Virus record (IMG/VR): IMGVR_UViG_3300037184_000166
Coordinates: 1 to 26,268 of that record
Origin: a virus
Reading direction: 5' to 3' (one strand)
Length of the DNA stretch: 26,268 nucleotides
This document shows, in pieces, positions 7,501 to 16,600 of this stretch. Both the position numbers and the translations under genes were made by a program. The notes under the pieces were generated by a model, which was not told where the DNA came from, ran no database searches, and worked only from the letters and a program-made list of their open reading frames with translations. Every line of letters starts with the position of its first letter. Position 1 is the stretch's first letter.

Positions 7501-10500
7501 GCAGGATCCAATCCAGCTGCAACGCGCCCGAGGTGGCGCTTGTTCATCCTGTCGATCGCCGCCTGTGCTGCGGCGCCGGGTCCTCCTGCAGGAGGCCTTA
7601 CTGGTCCTTCGTTTCCTTCGGGGATTCCGCCGGCTTGCTCGTAGGCGGAGCGTAGCGGCGTGCTGGCTGCTCCCGCAGCTTGCGGCAGCGACATCTGTTT
7701 TGCCGCTTTCCTCACGGCATCGACAAACGCATCCTCATATTGGTCTGCATCGCCCCTGCCACCGTACTCCTTAAAATTCTCCTCGGCTGCATCTCGGTAA
7801 TCGTCAACTGCGCCCTGTAAAGATTCCGGCGCCTTCCCTTCGATGATAAGCCCTTCGACGTGATCCACCAGGTCGGGCACCGTTGAAATATCACCCGTAT
7901 TTTCGTATTTATGCAACGCATCCTCTAGCGCATTTGTGTCGCCTGTGAATCCAGATACAGGTTGAGAGGAAACCGATTCGGCAGTCGCAGTTTCCGATGT
8001 CAAAGGTCGCATCAATTTACCCGTGTGCATGTCGCCGGGGTAATATGTGTCTTTTGCGGGGTTAATCTGCTGAGTGGTCTTGGCCCGCTGATATGTGTCT
8101 GGGCGATTCAGGAAAGAGCCCGCCCCGTCCACAAATCCAGCCATGGATTCATCTACTTTCTCGCCCGCATCTTGCGCGGCTATTTGTGCCTCCATGTGGT
8201 CCGTTCCTGTGAAAACCTTCCCGTCGGGTGTTTTGTACGCAGCCAAAACAATGCGATGCCCGGAACTATCCAACTGTGAGAATGGCGCAGTCGCCTTTAC
8301 GTCCACAGCCTCTGTCTTTTCCCGGGCAACGTCCGCGCCCTTATCCAGCGCGCTTTGCATCATCTGCCGCTCCTCGGCTGTGAGATCCACGTCAAGTTTG
8401 TCAGGCCGGATCCGGGCGGCGATGGCATTGCCTGCGGCGACTAGATCCTCGTCTCCGTGGCCTCGATCATCGCGGGCCCAATCCAAAACTTCACGGGCTG
8501 TCAGTGGCTTCGTTGGATCCGCCAAGCGAGTCGGAACATCACTTGTTTCAGCTTGGCCGCCAGACGCCAGAGCCCCCTGGGCCTTCGCGTACTCAGTTGC
8601 CGCCAGTGCCGTGTCCTTCTTCGTCGCATCGACGGCCTGCGAGTACATCTCACCAAGGAAGGGGCGGATGCCGGTTCCAAATTCGTCCTGCATCCTCGAG
8701 GACCACTCTGCCAATGTCGTCACCCCCTTGAGAATCAAGTCTGACCCAATGATCAGCCCGTCAGCGATGTCCCGTGGGTCGAAGTTAGCCGTGGTCTCAC
8801 CCTGCGCCCGCCTTTCCATGAAGCGGGCTTTTGCCTCGTTGACAATCCGGTCTCTGATGTTGGCCGGCTGGCCTCTGGCATCCAAAGATGCGAGGGCGGC
8901 GCGTTGCTCGATCGGCGGAGGCTGAGCCTTTTCCCCTGCCTTCTTCCCTGCAACGTAGGGTTCCACACCTAGGGACGCGATGTTCCGGTTTGGCTCCTTG
9001 CCGGTTCCCTCGATTTCTATCCAGAAGGGATCGCCGGCCTTCCTGACGCCAGGCATGACCATGAAGTTTCCCTCATCATCACGGACCAGCGTTCCTGTCC
9101 AGCCTCGATAGTTCACCACCTTACCGATCAGGGATCCAAGCATCGTCTGCTCCGGAGCCTTCCCAAAAGCCGTCGCGTACATCAGGTTGTACTGGTGCTC
9201 GGCGAGGATGGACTGCATTCGCTCGGTGGAGTAGGCATCCTGCAGGGCCTTGACCACATCTTCCGGAACACCATAGGCCCGCATGGCGGTCTTGTCCTTC
9301 ATCCACGCGCGGGCGAATCCCTCATCCCTGAAAGCTGCATGCCCTCCTGCCACGAGGGCGGTGACGGCCATCATTGCGATCGTCGACGGTGCGGACTCCT
9401 TGTAGGCGTCCAGGGTCTTGTGCCAGTCCACCTCTGGTATCGCCGCGTCAAAGTGGCGGTAGAGGGCCTGGATGAAATCTGAGGATGTTGCCTGGAAACT
9501 CAGGACCCCACCCACTGCGGCGGCGTCAATGGCGGTCTCGCCGGCCGCACGGGCCCCGGCTGACTTGAGACCGGCGATCAGCTTGTTCATGCCGGTCATT
9601 TTGCCGATCAGCTTGCCGCCGATCATCATCGACATGACATCAGCGCCGGCCGTATCGGAGGCCATGTTGATGGCCTTGTCCAAAGGGATACCCTTGGAGC
9701 GGTATCGCTCGATGTTCTCAGCCTTGATCGCCTCAAAGTTCATGAGGAGTCCAGGACCGCTGAACCAGGTCAGGATCGACGGGATTCCCACCGCGGCCCA
9801 TTCGGAAACCTTCTTCACCCATCCCTGACCTTTCGCCGGCTCGTTCAGCCCCATGGTCGCCCGGTAAAGGTCATGGTCTGCTTGGATCCGGTTGTAGTCG
9901 GCCTCAGGGTCTGTCGCCGGCACGGGCGCCACCGGGGATCCGGGGCGTGATGCGCGCTGGTTGAAGGCCTCCACTGTGTTGTGCTCAAGGTCAGCCTGAA
10001 GCTCCCTGACCCCGGTCTGAACGCCTTCAACCCACTCAGCGAACGTCCGAAGACCCATCCTCCCGAGCTTCCCAACCTCACCCTCTTCTGGCTGGGCGCC
10101 GCGGGATTCCTTCGCCTTATGGGAGGACAAGGCCAGCACCACATCGCGATCCTCCTGGCTGAGACCCGCGATGGCATCCATTGCAGCCTTGCGCTGCTCC
10201 GGGGCCACGTTCGCGATCAAGTCCTGGTCCGGCCGTATGGATCCCATGTAGGCGGTCACTGCGTTGATCGCCGGGCCCAGCTTCGTCACCTTCGCCTGGT
10301 AGTCCTTCTGCACGGCATCAGCCACGGCATGGTAGTAGTCGCGGTGGGTGGGGTCGTAGGCGGAGTCGGCCTCAACTTCCTTCTGGGTGGCATCCCAGGA
10401 GCCCTTCGGATCCTGACCTCCGTAGAGCTTGACAGCCAGACTCGAGGCCATCTTGCCAACCATGACGCCTTCCGTCTGTTCCTTCTTCAGCTGGAGCCCG

Positions 10501-10988
10501 GCTTGGCCGAAGAACTGTCCGTCGTCCATCTTCGGATCCCATCCAGCCTTCTGGGCATAGTCGCCACGGTAGAGCTCATAGTTCTGGACGATCTCCGAAA
10601 GGGGCTTCTGGTAGCGGGTGGCGAGGAAGATCTGGCTGGCAGTCCTCTGGCGCTGCACGCGCGGATCGACCGATGTCTTGCCCAATTCCTCCAGTTTGGC
10701 TGATGCGTCCTTCCCCACCGCCTTCTGGAACTCCTCGTCGCCTTGAAATAGGCTTGTCAGCTTGTCAGAATCGATTGTGGGGGTTTTTTCGCCGGCAGTT
10801 GATACCTGCGTAGCCTCAGCAACCGCGGTGGACGCCACGGGCACTGTTCCACGTGGTTGGCCGTGGGCGTAACCCGTTCCCTCCTTGACCAGTTCGGAGG
10901 GCTTGGATGGGTCAAACTTCGGCTCTTCAGCGACCGTCGCGGCGCCGCCGGAGACCAGTTCGGAGGGTTGATTCGGGTCGAAAGCCAT
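4551..10988 (-). CDS. Giant internal (ejected) virion protein, gp16-position, polyvalent-protein-like
   Basis: A 2145-residue protein in the place of T7 gp16, which has about 1300 residues. Its ATG directly follows the previous TAA, with GAGGT upstream. N-terminus: two copies of FDPxxPSELV (residues 3-12 and 25-34). There are hydrophobic stretches near residues 398-420, 532-548 and 1798-1818, which fits a protein that inserts in membranes during DNA ejection. A module of about 50 residues (DI.D..I...D....G, then a G..RP.LG..Y ending) occurs twice, at about 736-788 and 1160-1212. Residues about 897-1097 include a small domain (KTPDGKVFTG... and GFVDGAG.FLNR) known to me from large phage polyvalent proteins; codon use there is more AT-rich. 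The C-terminal part is helical and charged. No transglycosylase or protease motif was seen. Likely ejectosome component; exact activity unknown. Confidence 0.8.
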   Translation of the reverse strand: MAFDPNQPSELVSGGAATVAEEPKFDPSKPSELVKEGTGYAHGQPRGTVPVASTAVAEATQVSTAGEKTPTIDSDKLTSLFQGDEEFQKAVGKDASAKLEELGKTSVDPRVQRQRTASQIFLATRYQKPLSEIVQNYELYRGDYAQKAGWDPKMDDGQFFGQAGLQLKKEQTEGVMVGKMASSLAVKLYGGQDPKGSWDATQKEVEADSAYDPTHRDYYHAVADAVQKDYQAKVTKLGPAINAVTAYMGSIRPDQDLIANVAPEQRKAAMDAIAGLSQEDRDVVLALSSHKAKESRGAQPEEGEVGKLGRMGLRTFAEWVEGVQTGVRELQADLEHNTVEAFNQRASRPGSPVAPVPATDPEADYNRIQADHDLYRATMGLNEPAKGQGWVKKVSEWAAVGIPSILTWFSGPGLLMNFEAIKAENIERYRSKGIPLDKAINMASDTAGADVMSMMIGGKLIGKMTGMNKLIAGLKSAGARAAGETAIDAAAVGGVLSFQATSSDFIQALYRHFDAAIPEVDWHKTLDAYKESAPSTIAMMAVTALVAGGHAAFRDEGFARAWMKDKTAMRAYGVPEDVVKALQDAYSTERMQSILAEHQYNLMYATAFGKAPEQTMLGSLIGKVVNYRGWTGTLVRDDEGNFMVMPGVRKAGDPFWIEIEGTGKEPNRNIASLGVEPYVAGKKAGEKAQPPPIEQRAALASLDARGQPANIRDRIVNEAKARFMERRAQGETTANFDPRDIADGLIIGSDLILKGVTTLAEWSSRMQDEFGTGIRPFLGEMYSQAVDATKKDTALAATEYAKAQGALASGGQAETSDVPTRLADPTKPLTAREVLDWARDDRGHGDEDLVAAGNAIAARIRPDKLDVDLTAEERQMMQSALDKGADVAREKTEAVDVKATAPFSQLDSSGHRIVLAAYKTPDGKVFTGTDHMEAQIAAQDAGEKVDESMAGFVDGAGSFLNRPDTYQRAKTTQQINPAKDTYYPGDMHTGKLMRPLTSETATAESVSSQPVSGFTGDTNALEDALHKYENTGDISTVPDLVDHVEGLIIEGKAPESLQGAVDDYRDAAEENFKEYGGRGDADQYEDAFVDAVRKAAKQMSLPQAAGAASTPLRSAYEQAGGIPEGNEGPVRPPAGGPGAAAQAAIDRMNKRHLGRVAAGLDPADILDATIVVADMMIRGGKSFAAAVAQFESETGESMRPILGQLYAGAQELQRQADPQAEDMKVTKDDHGFVLQNPAGEASAKTNTPEMAAKLRQDQQAATDDPNDALLRATKGLPDGKETSVEKQALEEAKNLGAASPMMSQAADVGRGIWDSLSRAANYVRNVPMDGGFRQIVSDWVGGIQIDQLKFMPVGREVKRVAPDRLTRIGMSNWRDAGYDEATIRARLKQTTDTTLRKGYQAALKLTDEQKAMTEVIGKWFDDQFKRAVKEGVMDEKRFREDYITQIIDRPYVGGGVASAYYGKLDKNFKYSQARTFPNFGELEQAGFKAATKDILEIMTVYNNALSKAVNTRRMLSRMMIERGSNGDRLAYHGKPPEDVETTYEEVKHPSLRGMVFHPEVAGWLRNILGRSAIQDWYDAPGSDLVQISKRAAKFVDQSNRFVANTMLGAFSMFHPVHLAKRGFTYGINVFNLDKIDPADPEVQEAVKNGGLMLISPQASRSEFTEGTGGHRSGIDILGKVPYLRRVADANQAMQHMAFEVFLPRLKFTAYKALRERNMRLFSEELKAGKITPRQISALTGEQVNARFGHQNYALLNRNPTIQHFIRFAALAPDFLEATIRNYGQQVVGLTGAKAGRQPLYGLAVTAGSLMLVSRAVNMAINDDKDPHWEEPFMVYHNGRYYGIRNEAQDLLNFWEGLNQTFHRGGVNPYLVSRLSPMVSHGLNMTVGMNWRGERITPTDALRDAAVSWVPISMKWMPGVSEALKDISPTQRYMDVSNFQQFLLSQGIQIRRGSPIADAYKLAHEWNQNLPKDDPFKAKDDTGTYPVSEFQPIRYALEDNDDEKAYAAIKDHFSSVQKEIAGKAKADAEQRGLELKDDGEIKSKTLDRMQLSARESLLHTWTKSEESDAAFLQSLEPKEAGEPMPKALHQVLTAQFLREAMYGRFQQLLWRYAKENGIDWEPREYTPVEARDPYAKMRDINTSFRK
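10887..10982 (-). repeat. FDPxxPSELV N-terminal repeat pair in the giant virion gene
   Basis: Two 10-residue copies (FDPNQPSELV at 10982-10953 and FDPSKPSELV at 10916-10887), 12 residues apart. The underlying DNA is also similar. Such short N-terminal motifs recur in large virion proteins and may be docking or packaging tags; that role is inferred. Confidence 0.7.
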
Positions 10989-12572
10989 TTACTTGACCTC
11001 GTTCCAGTTCTCCCCGTCAAACTTGTAGGTCTTGCCGCCCTGCTTCCGGACCTCGTCCTTCTTGAACTTCGGTGTCTCCAAGAGCTTGTGACTTATCCTC
11101 TCCACCTCAGCCTCAGTCGAGGCGCTCAGTCCAGAGGATTGACCAGTCATCCCGTCAATAGTCGCCCGCCCCATATCAAGATCGGTCTGCCCCTGAATCT
11201 GGGTTGCGATGAACTTCCTCTGGCCCTCTCGGTCATTCTCGAGGTCCGGGTTCTTGGCGATCTCCGCCGACAGGGCGGTCTGCAGGTCCCAGAACCGCTC
11301 GTGAGCCTTCTGCCAGATTTTCTGGTCCCGCACGTCCTTGCCAGTTTTCTTGTCGACAACTGCCCAGTTCCCGAAGCGGTGGTCATTCAACAGGTCGCGC
11401 AACATCGTGTAGCCATCGTCGCTCTTGTCCGGCGTCTTCGCCGACAGTCGAGCATCCAGTTCCTTGTTGAGCTTCGTCTGGTACGCGGTCGGCAGGGACC
11501 CTATTCCCGGGGTGCCCGCAGTGCCTGCGATGATGTCGACCAGCTGGCTGTTGTCCGTGTCCGTCACCCGGTCGTAGTTGTTGATCAGACCCAGGATGTA
11601 GCCGGCATTTGCCTTCGCCTCGTTGACGTTGTCGCGGTTCACATGGCTTTCGTAGGCGTCTGCCATACGGTCGGTGATCAGCTTTGACTTCACCATGTCC
11701 ATCAACTGGTCATGCGACAGGGGCTTCTTCGGGTCCTGGTCGTAGTTCGCGAGGGCTTGGTTGAAGTTGCCCGCCTGCCAAGTGTTGGTCTGGCGCCGGC
11801 CTTCACTGATCAGCCGCTCCATCGCCTGAGGCGAGAAAACCTTCTTCGGAGAGATCAGGTTTCCGTTCTGGTCCAGTACGTTATCGGGCAGGGGGGCCCC
11901 GTACTTCATGGAGGCCTCGAGGACGTCTGTCATGCCCGCTGGATTCGTAGCCATTCCCTGCTCGATCGCGCTGGAGGCGACGATCTTCGGTATGTTCCTC
12001 TCCCACTCATCCATCATGACAGGGTCGAGCTTGCTCGAACGGCCGAGCTTCACGATCGCCGCCATGTGGTCAGCATGCCCATCCCGGCCCGCCTCCTGGT
12101 AGTCCGCGTACAAGGTGCCCTGAGCCCTGTTGATGGACTGCAGGTTCGACATCGTCTTCGCCTGGATCTGGAGCCCCTGCCCCCACGAATCCAACGCGAT
12201 GTTCAGCTGCGGCCGCAGTCCAGGCGGAATGCCGCCGTTCTGGCTGAAGATATCCGTGCGCACCTTGTCGGCCATCGACTTGGCCCGCTCCTGCCACTGC
12301 TGCTCGTCCGAGTCGCCCTTGGTGCTCTCGATGAAGGCCTGCTGGGCGGCGCGCATTTTCAAGTCGGCATCCGCAGAGATCCGGGCGAACCGAACCTTCG
12401 CCATGTCCGCCTGAAACCCCGCCGCCACATCTCCGACTCCCTCGATCGCGCCGGCAACAGCCTCTGCGCCGCGCAACCGCGGGCCCGCGAGGGCACCGGC
12501 ATTCAGCTGCACATTCCTCTCAGGAGTGTGGATGTCCTGTTCACTGCCAGGGACTGTGGGAATGTTGGCCAT
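10989..12572 (-). CDS. Internal virion protein, gp15-like by position
   Basis: A 527-residue, mostly helical, charged protein. The start has GGGAA upstream and follows the gp14-like gene by 4 bases. It begins MANIPTVPGSEQDIHTP, then an Ala/Gly-rich stretch (residues 25-55) of the kind that opens many internal or ejection proteins (LRGAEAVAGAIEGVGDVAAGF), then long amphipathic helices with many Gln, Lys and Asp residues. The C-terminus ends in a short strand-like KTYKFDGENWNEVK. Location between the gp14-like and giant gp16-position genes matches gp15 of T7-like phages, which forms the periplasmic ejection tube. Sequence similarity to gp15 itself cannot be claimed by eye; T7 gp15 is longer (about 750 residues). 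Internal virion role is likely. Confidence 0.72.
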   Translation of the reverse strand: MANIPTVPGSEQDIHTPERNVQLNAGALAGPRLRGAEAVAGAIEGVGDVAAGFQADMAKVRFARISADADLKMRAAQQAFIESTKGDSDEQQWQERAKSMADKVRTDIFSQNGGIPPGLRPQLNIALDSWGQGLQIQAKTMSNLQSINRAQGTLYADYQEAGRDGHADHMAAIVKLGRSSKLDPVMMDEWERNIPKIVASSAIEQGMATNPAGMTDVLEASMKYGAPLPDNVLDQNGNLISPKKVFSPQAMERLISEGRRQTNTWQAGNFNQALANYDQDPKKPLSHDQLMDMVKSKLITDRMADAYESHVNRDNVNEAKANAGYILGLINNYDRVTDTDNSQLVDIIAGTAGTPGIGSLPTAYQTKLNKELDARLSAKTPDKSDDGYTMLRDLLNDHRFGNWAVVDKKTGKDVRDQKIWQKAHERFWDLQTALSAEIAKNPDLENDREGQRKFIATQIQGQTDLDMGRATIDGMTGQSSGLSASTEAEVERISHKLLETPKFKKDEVRKQGGKTYKFDGENWNEVK

Positions 12573-12576
12573 GTTG

Positions 12577-13158
12577 TCAGTTCCCGGTTGGGGCGCTCAA
12601 GTCCGTGTTCGCTGGGTCGTACCCGCCTCCGGCAGGAGCCGGGGCTCCCCCGCCTCCGCCTTTGAACAGGCCTTGGTTGTAGGCACCCCCCACCTCGGTC
12701 GCCACCTTGCTAGCTCCGTTCAGAACGTCCGCGATGCCCTCCATGTGATACTGATCGGCCTGCGCTGCCCCTTCCGCAACGCCGGCAGCGGCCGCCGAGG
12801 CAAGGTTCTCCTCCTTCGCCTGCGACTCCGCCCACATGTTCTGCGCGCGCATCTCGGTCTTGCCGATGGTTGCCGCCTGCACCGCCAAGGCTGACCCCTT
12901 GTTCGCGACGATCCCGGCCCCAGCGTAGGCTGCTGCCTGCCTCGAGACGTAGGTTGCAGCATCCTTCCGCATGTTCTGGATGTTGACGATCGTGTCCTTG
13001 TCGATCTGGTCCGACTGGGCAGCATCGACCTTCGCGTTGTAGGCCGCGGTCTGTGTCGCCGTGTTCGCCGCCGCATCCGAGGCCTTCTTGGCCATGCCGC
13101 TGGACGCCACCGTTGCGCCAACGGAGATCGCAAGTGCTGCTATTGGGATGACGGGCAT
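12577..13158 (-). CDS. Internal virion protein, gp14-like
   Basis: A 193-residue protein with AAGGAG about 10 bases before the ATG. The gene overlaps the end of the preceding one by 19 bases. Residues 2-22 are hydrophobic (IPIAALAISVGATVASSGMA). A long Ala/Gln-rich helix follows (residues 23-160), then a Gly/Pro-rich tail (GGGGGAPAPAGGG). This is the usual profile of T7 gp14-type proteins: a hydrophobic start, then an alanine-rich coiled region with VNIQNMRKDA and a segment of the GIVANKGSALAVQ kind. T7 gp14 forms the outer-membrane pore of the ejection channel, and the same role is inferred here from profile and gene order. Confidence 0.78.
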   Translation of the reverse strand: MPVIPIAALAISVGATVASSGMAKKASDAAANTATQTAAYNAKVDAAQSDQIDKDTIVNIQNMRKDAATYVSRQAAAYAGAGIVANKGSALAVQAATIGKTEMRAQNMWAESQAKEENLASAAAAGVAEGAAQADQYHMEGIADVLNGASKVATEVGGAYNQGLFKGGGGGAPAPAGGGYDPANTDLSAPTGN

Positions 13159-13604
13159 GGGAGTGCCGCTCCTTCAGACGGCGGCCAGTTCTCTGCGTTT
13201 ATCAGCGGCTTCGCGTAAGTCTTGTGGCCTGGGTCAGGTGTCGAGGTGGCGTAACCCATCTTCACCATCGCCCGCTCTTCCCAGCTTCCTGGACGAACGA
13301 ACGACAGGACCGCGAGGCATCCAGCGTCCTTGGCGATTGCCTCGAGCTTCTCGTACAGTCCCTTCACCGCCTCGACGATGTCCCGCGAGAAGGCGCACTG
13401 CGGGTTCGTCGTCGTCAGTTCGATGACCCCGATCTTGTTTCGGTGAAAGTACAGGAAGCTCATCGCCATGTCCACGCCGGCCGAGTAGGCCACCCATCCG
13501 TCAGGAAGGGCCACCATCGGGAATCCGAGCGCGTTGTGCCGGTCCCACCAGCTCTTCAGCTTTGGGTAGTCGACCTCGGGTTCGAATGGCCGGTATTTGA
13601 TCAT
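13140..13604 (-). CDS. GNAT-fold-like phage protein in gp13 position
   Basis: A 154-residue protein starting at ATG 13604, which overlaps the nozzle gene stop (ATGA). An in-frame start at 13787 would lie inside the nozzle gene and adds no sensible sequence. Visible pattern: MIKYRPFEPEVDYPKLKSWW, then ALPDGWVAYSAGVDMAMSFLY (32-52), IGVIELTTTNPQ (58-69), a helix DIVEAVKGLYEKLEAIAKDAGC (75-96), a strand LAVLSFV and a final MVKMGYA (113-119). This strand-helix order and the late GY motif resemble GNAT acetyltransferases. Related proteins occur between tail nozzle and gp14-like genes in many podoviruses, where T7 has gp13. Whether it acetylates anything or only keeps the fold as a virion assembly factor is unknown. 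Confidence 0.7.
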   Translation of the reverse strand: MIKYRPFEPEVDYPKLKSWWDRHNALGFPMVALPDGWVAYSAGVDMAMSFLYFHRNKIGVIELTTTNPQCAFSRDIVEAVKGLYEKLEAIAKDAGCLAVLSFVRPGSWEERAMVKMGYATSTPDPGHKTYAKPLINAENWPPSEGAALPCPSSQ

Positions 13605-16600
13605 GGCACGCTTGAGAGGCTGTAGTCGACCGCCACCCCTAAGACGGTGAGGGGTAAAGGTCCAGACGTATAAATTATCACTGGGATCACGACGCCGTAG
13701 TCGCCGCAGAAATCCTTCACTTGGTAGATGCCACTGTAGAGCGGCACCTCGCCGAGCGGAGGTGAGGGATTCGTCAGGAGCGCCCACAGCCAGGAGAAGA
13801 GTCCCTCAGTGCGGCTCCTGAAGATCAGTTCCTTCGTCCGTCCCTTCAGACCGCTTCCATCCGTGACCGTGCAGGCAAGCGTGTTCAGGAAGGAGATCGC
13901 CAGTCCGGTGACCTTCTTCGTCACGTTGCTCGTCACGCCTGTGTGGACGTCGACATCCAAGTTCATCGGCTGGAGGATTGATGGGAAGGGCAGGCCGACA
14001 TGGGCGATGCACTCAGAACCGTCTGTGGGCGGGGTGAAGGCCGGCACGGTGATCTGCCCTCCGTCAACCACAAATGTCCCGTAGTCTTGTGCGTTGATGC
14101 AAACAGACACGGTGCGTCCGTTTAAGTAGCCGAGACCTGTGAAGACGTTCGTCGCCGGCTGGACGTAGGTCTGGCCGCAGTCGACGTGGTAGGCCCAGTC
14201 CTTGTCCGGGCCATATCCCGGGGTCTGCCCTGGCTGCGGGATCACCGTCTGCCAGTTGATCGGGTTCAGCCTCTCCATGAAGCGGGTGGCCACCCCACCG
14301 ATCATCCTGTTGACCACCACCCAGACCTCGTCGTCGTTGGTGCCCTTGCCATGGATCGTCGCCACGCCCTCGAAGCCTGCATCCGTTCCGAGTCCTGTGT
14401 AGTGCCGGTGCCAGCCGAAGATCTCCTGGTCGAGCTCGTAGGTCATCGCCACCATCTCGCCGTTCGCGGTCGTCACCCAGAGGAAGCCGTTCTTCTGGCC
14501 CTGCTTCTGGTAGGCCATCTGGATCGCCCCTCCGTTCATGATTTGGTCGGAGAGCGCCGTCAGGTCCTGCGACATGTACTTGTTCGTCACGACTGAGTAG
14601 AGCATCTGCCGCGCGGAATATCCCTGCCGCTGCACGAATACCAACGCATCGCCGGCAACGACTGCCGGGATGTTCTGGTTGCTGCCCCAGCGCGACTGCC
14701 GGTGGGCGGTGATGTTCGTGGGCCCTATCCCGCTCGAGCCGTCCGCCGGGGCGATCACCCACTCAGCCGAGAGCAGTCCGGCGAAGAGAGCGTCCTGGGC
14801 CTGCAGCCAGAGGATGGCACCGTCGCCGACGGCGTCCAAGTCGAAAGCCACGCCGTCCGTCGCAAGCGTCTGGTCACCGAGGTCCCAATTCTCGATGTCG
14901 TTCTGTTGCGTGCCCCAAACCCTCTGCGGCTCGTAAGCCGTGTACCCGCAGAAGACGCGCTGCTCAAAGGCCGTGATGGCAGATGGGTAACCACGCACGC
15001 CCGACCAAGATCCTTCAGACCAGTAGATCGTCGGCCATCCATCCGCAGTCCAGTGCCCTGAGTCGCTCGGCGGGGGCGTGCTTCCGGTGACCGCGGTGTT
15101 GCAGATGTAGTTGACCCCGTTGTAGCCGGTGCGGTCCCCGACCACGTATCCCTGGCCGCTGACCCAGGCATCCGCAACCGTAAGCTGCGTGATCACGTCC
15201 GCCACGGCGAGATACGGGGTTGTCACAGTGCCTCCAGATCCGGATATCGAGGCGCCGTTGTACTGGAAGACTGTCCCGACCGTGAATCCCACAGGGGCCC
15301 CGAGGGCGCCCCAGTTGACCGTGCCGACCGCCTGGATCGCGTAGGTTGTGCCGCTGACCATCACCGAGGCAGCCGCGATTGCCACCTGGGTGATCTGCAC
15401 AATGCCGTACAAGAACGCATCGACACATTCGAATACGACCCGTGGATTGGTAGGACCAGCCGTGGGCGGCACCGACACGTTCGTGATCACCAGACGGTAA
15501 AGCTGCGCCTGTGCGGCCGTGCCCGTGATGTCCACATTTCGGTCGTTTCGGCCGGTGGTGGTCCTGACCGTCTGCCAAGTGATGCCGCCATCCGAGGAGG
15601 ACTGAACCTCGATGTCCGCCGACCACACCCCGTAAGTGTGAACCTCCCACGCGCCAAAGGCGGTGATCGTCGAGGAAGTGCCCGCCGCGAATCCGCCGGC
15701 CGCGGTGCCGTCATATTCCACGTACGCAGAGTCTCGGAGGTAGGCCAGCTCCCAGTAGGCTCCCACATGCGCCGGCAGGAACATGGTCACCACCGACCAG
15801 TAGCCGGAGGCCAAGTCGTTCGCGAAAGTTCCGGAGATGTGCGGGAAGGTGCAGTTGTAGATGATCCCGCCAGCCAGGACCGAGGAGTCGATGTTATAGG
15901 AGGTGGATGTAGCCCAAGAGGGCGCGCTCGCTGTGAGGAGGGTTTGTCCGGTCGTACTGGCCGAGGAGATCGTGACGTCCGTGGCGTTCTGGTCGAGAAG
16001 CGCCGGGGTCAGGTCGAAGACAGGCTCCATCGACCAGTCCGTGTCGGCATACCGGATCAGCTTCTGCCGGGGGTGGTTCGCCTGGGTGATGTAGACGACA
16101 TCATTGATCGGGCAGCACTGCAGCTGGAACACCTCTGTCGCCGGCAGGCCTCCTGAGCCCACCGCCGCGTCATATGGGGACGGAACCTCGTAAATGTTCT
16201 GCTGGACCCAGTTGGTTGCGTCCGAGTGCGGCTGTGTCGTGCTCCCGTTGATGCCGCCGGCAGAGTAGTAGATCTGGGTGTTCGTGGGATCAGTGACGAA
16301 GGACCCAGCTGGGTAGTCCGTGGCGGTCACCCAACTCGGAGCCGTGCTCAGGGTCACCTGCGCCCCGTTCGAGTAGAAGCGTATGTAGTGGTGGCCGAAC
16401 TCGAGCATGAAGGCCGTGTTGATCGAGAACTGGAACTCCTCCGGCCTCGCGCAATAGTTGCCTCCAGGGATCACCTTCGTCGGGGCGATCATCTGCGTGC
16501 CGGGGCGGCGGGTGCCCGGGCCCGTCTTCAGCAGCAGCATGTTCCTCGCCTGAATGCACGCAGCCCTGTATTTCTGCTGGTCGACGCGGGCGGTCAGGGT

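Noticed and set aside
4551-10988. Lytic transglycosylase, endolysin or protease domain in the internal proteins
   Set aside because: I looked for catalytic Glu with the usual SLT surroundings, HExxH and NlpC-type motifs and found none.
13605-13787. Longer start for the GNAT/gp13-like gene
   Set aside because: The extension lies in the nozzle gene, encodes Arg-rich sequence, and the ATG at 13604 has the usual ATGA overlap.
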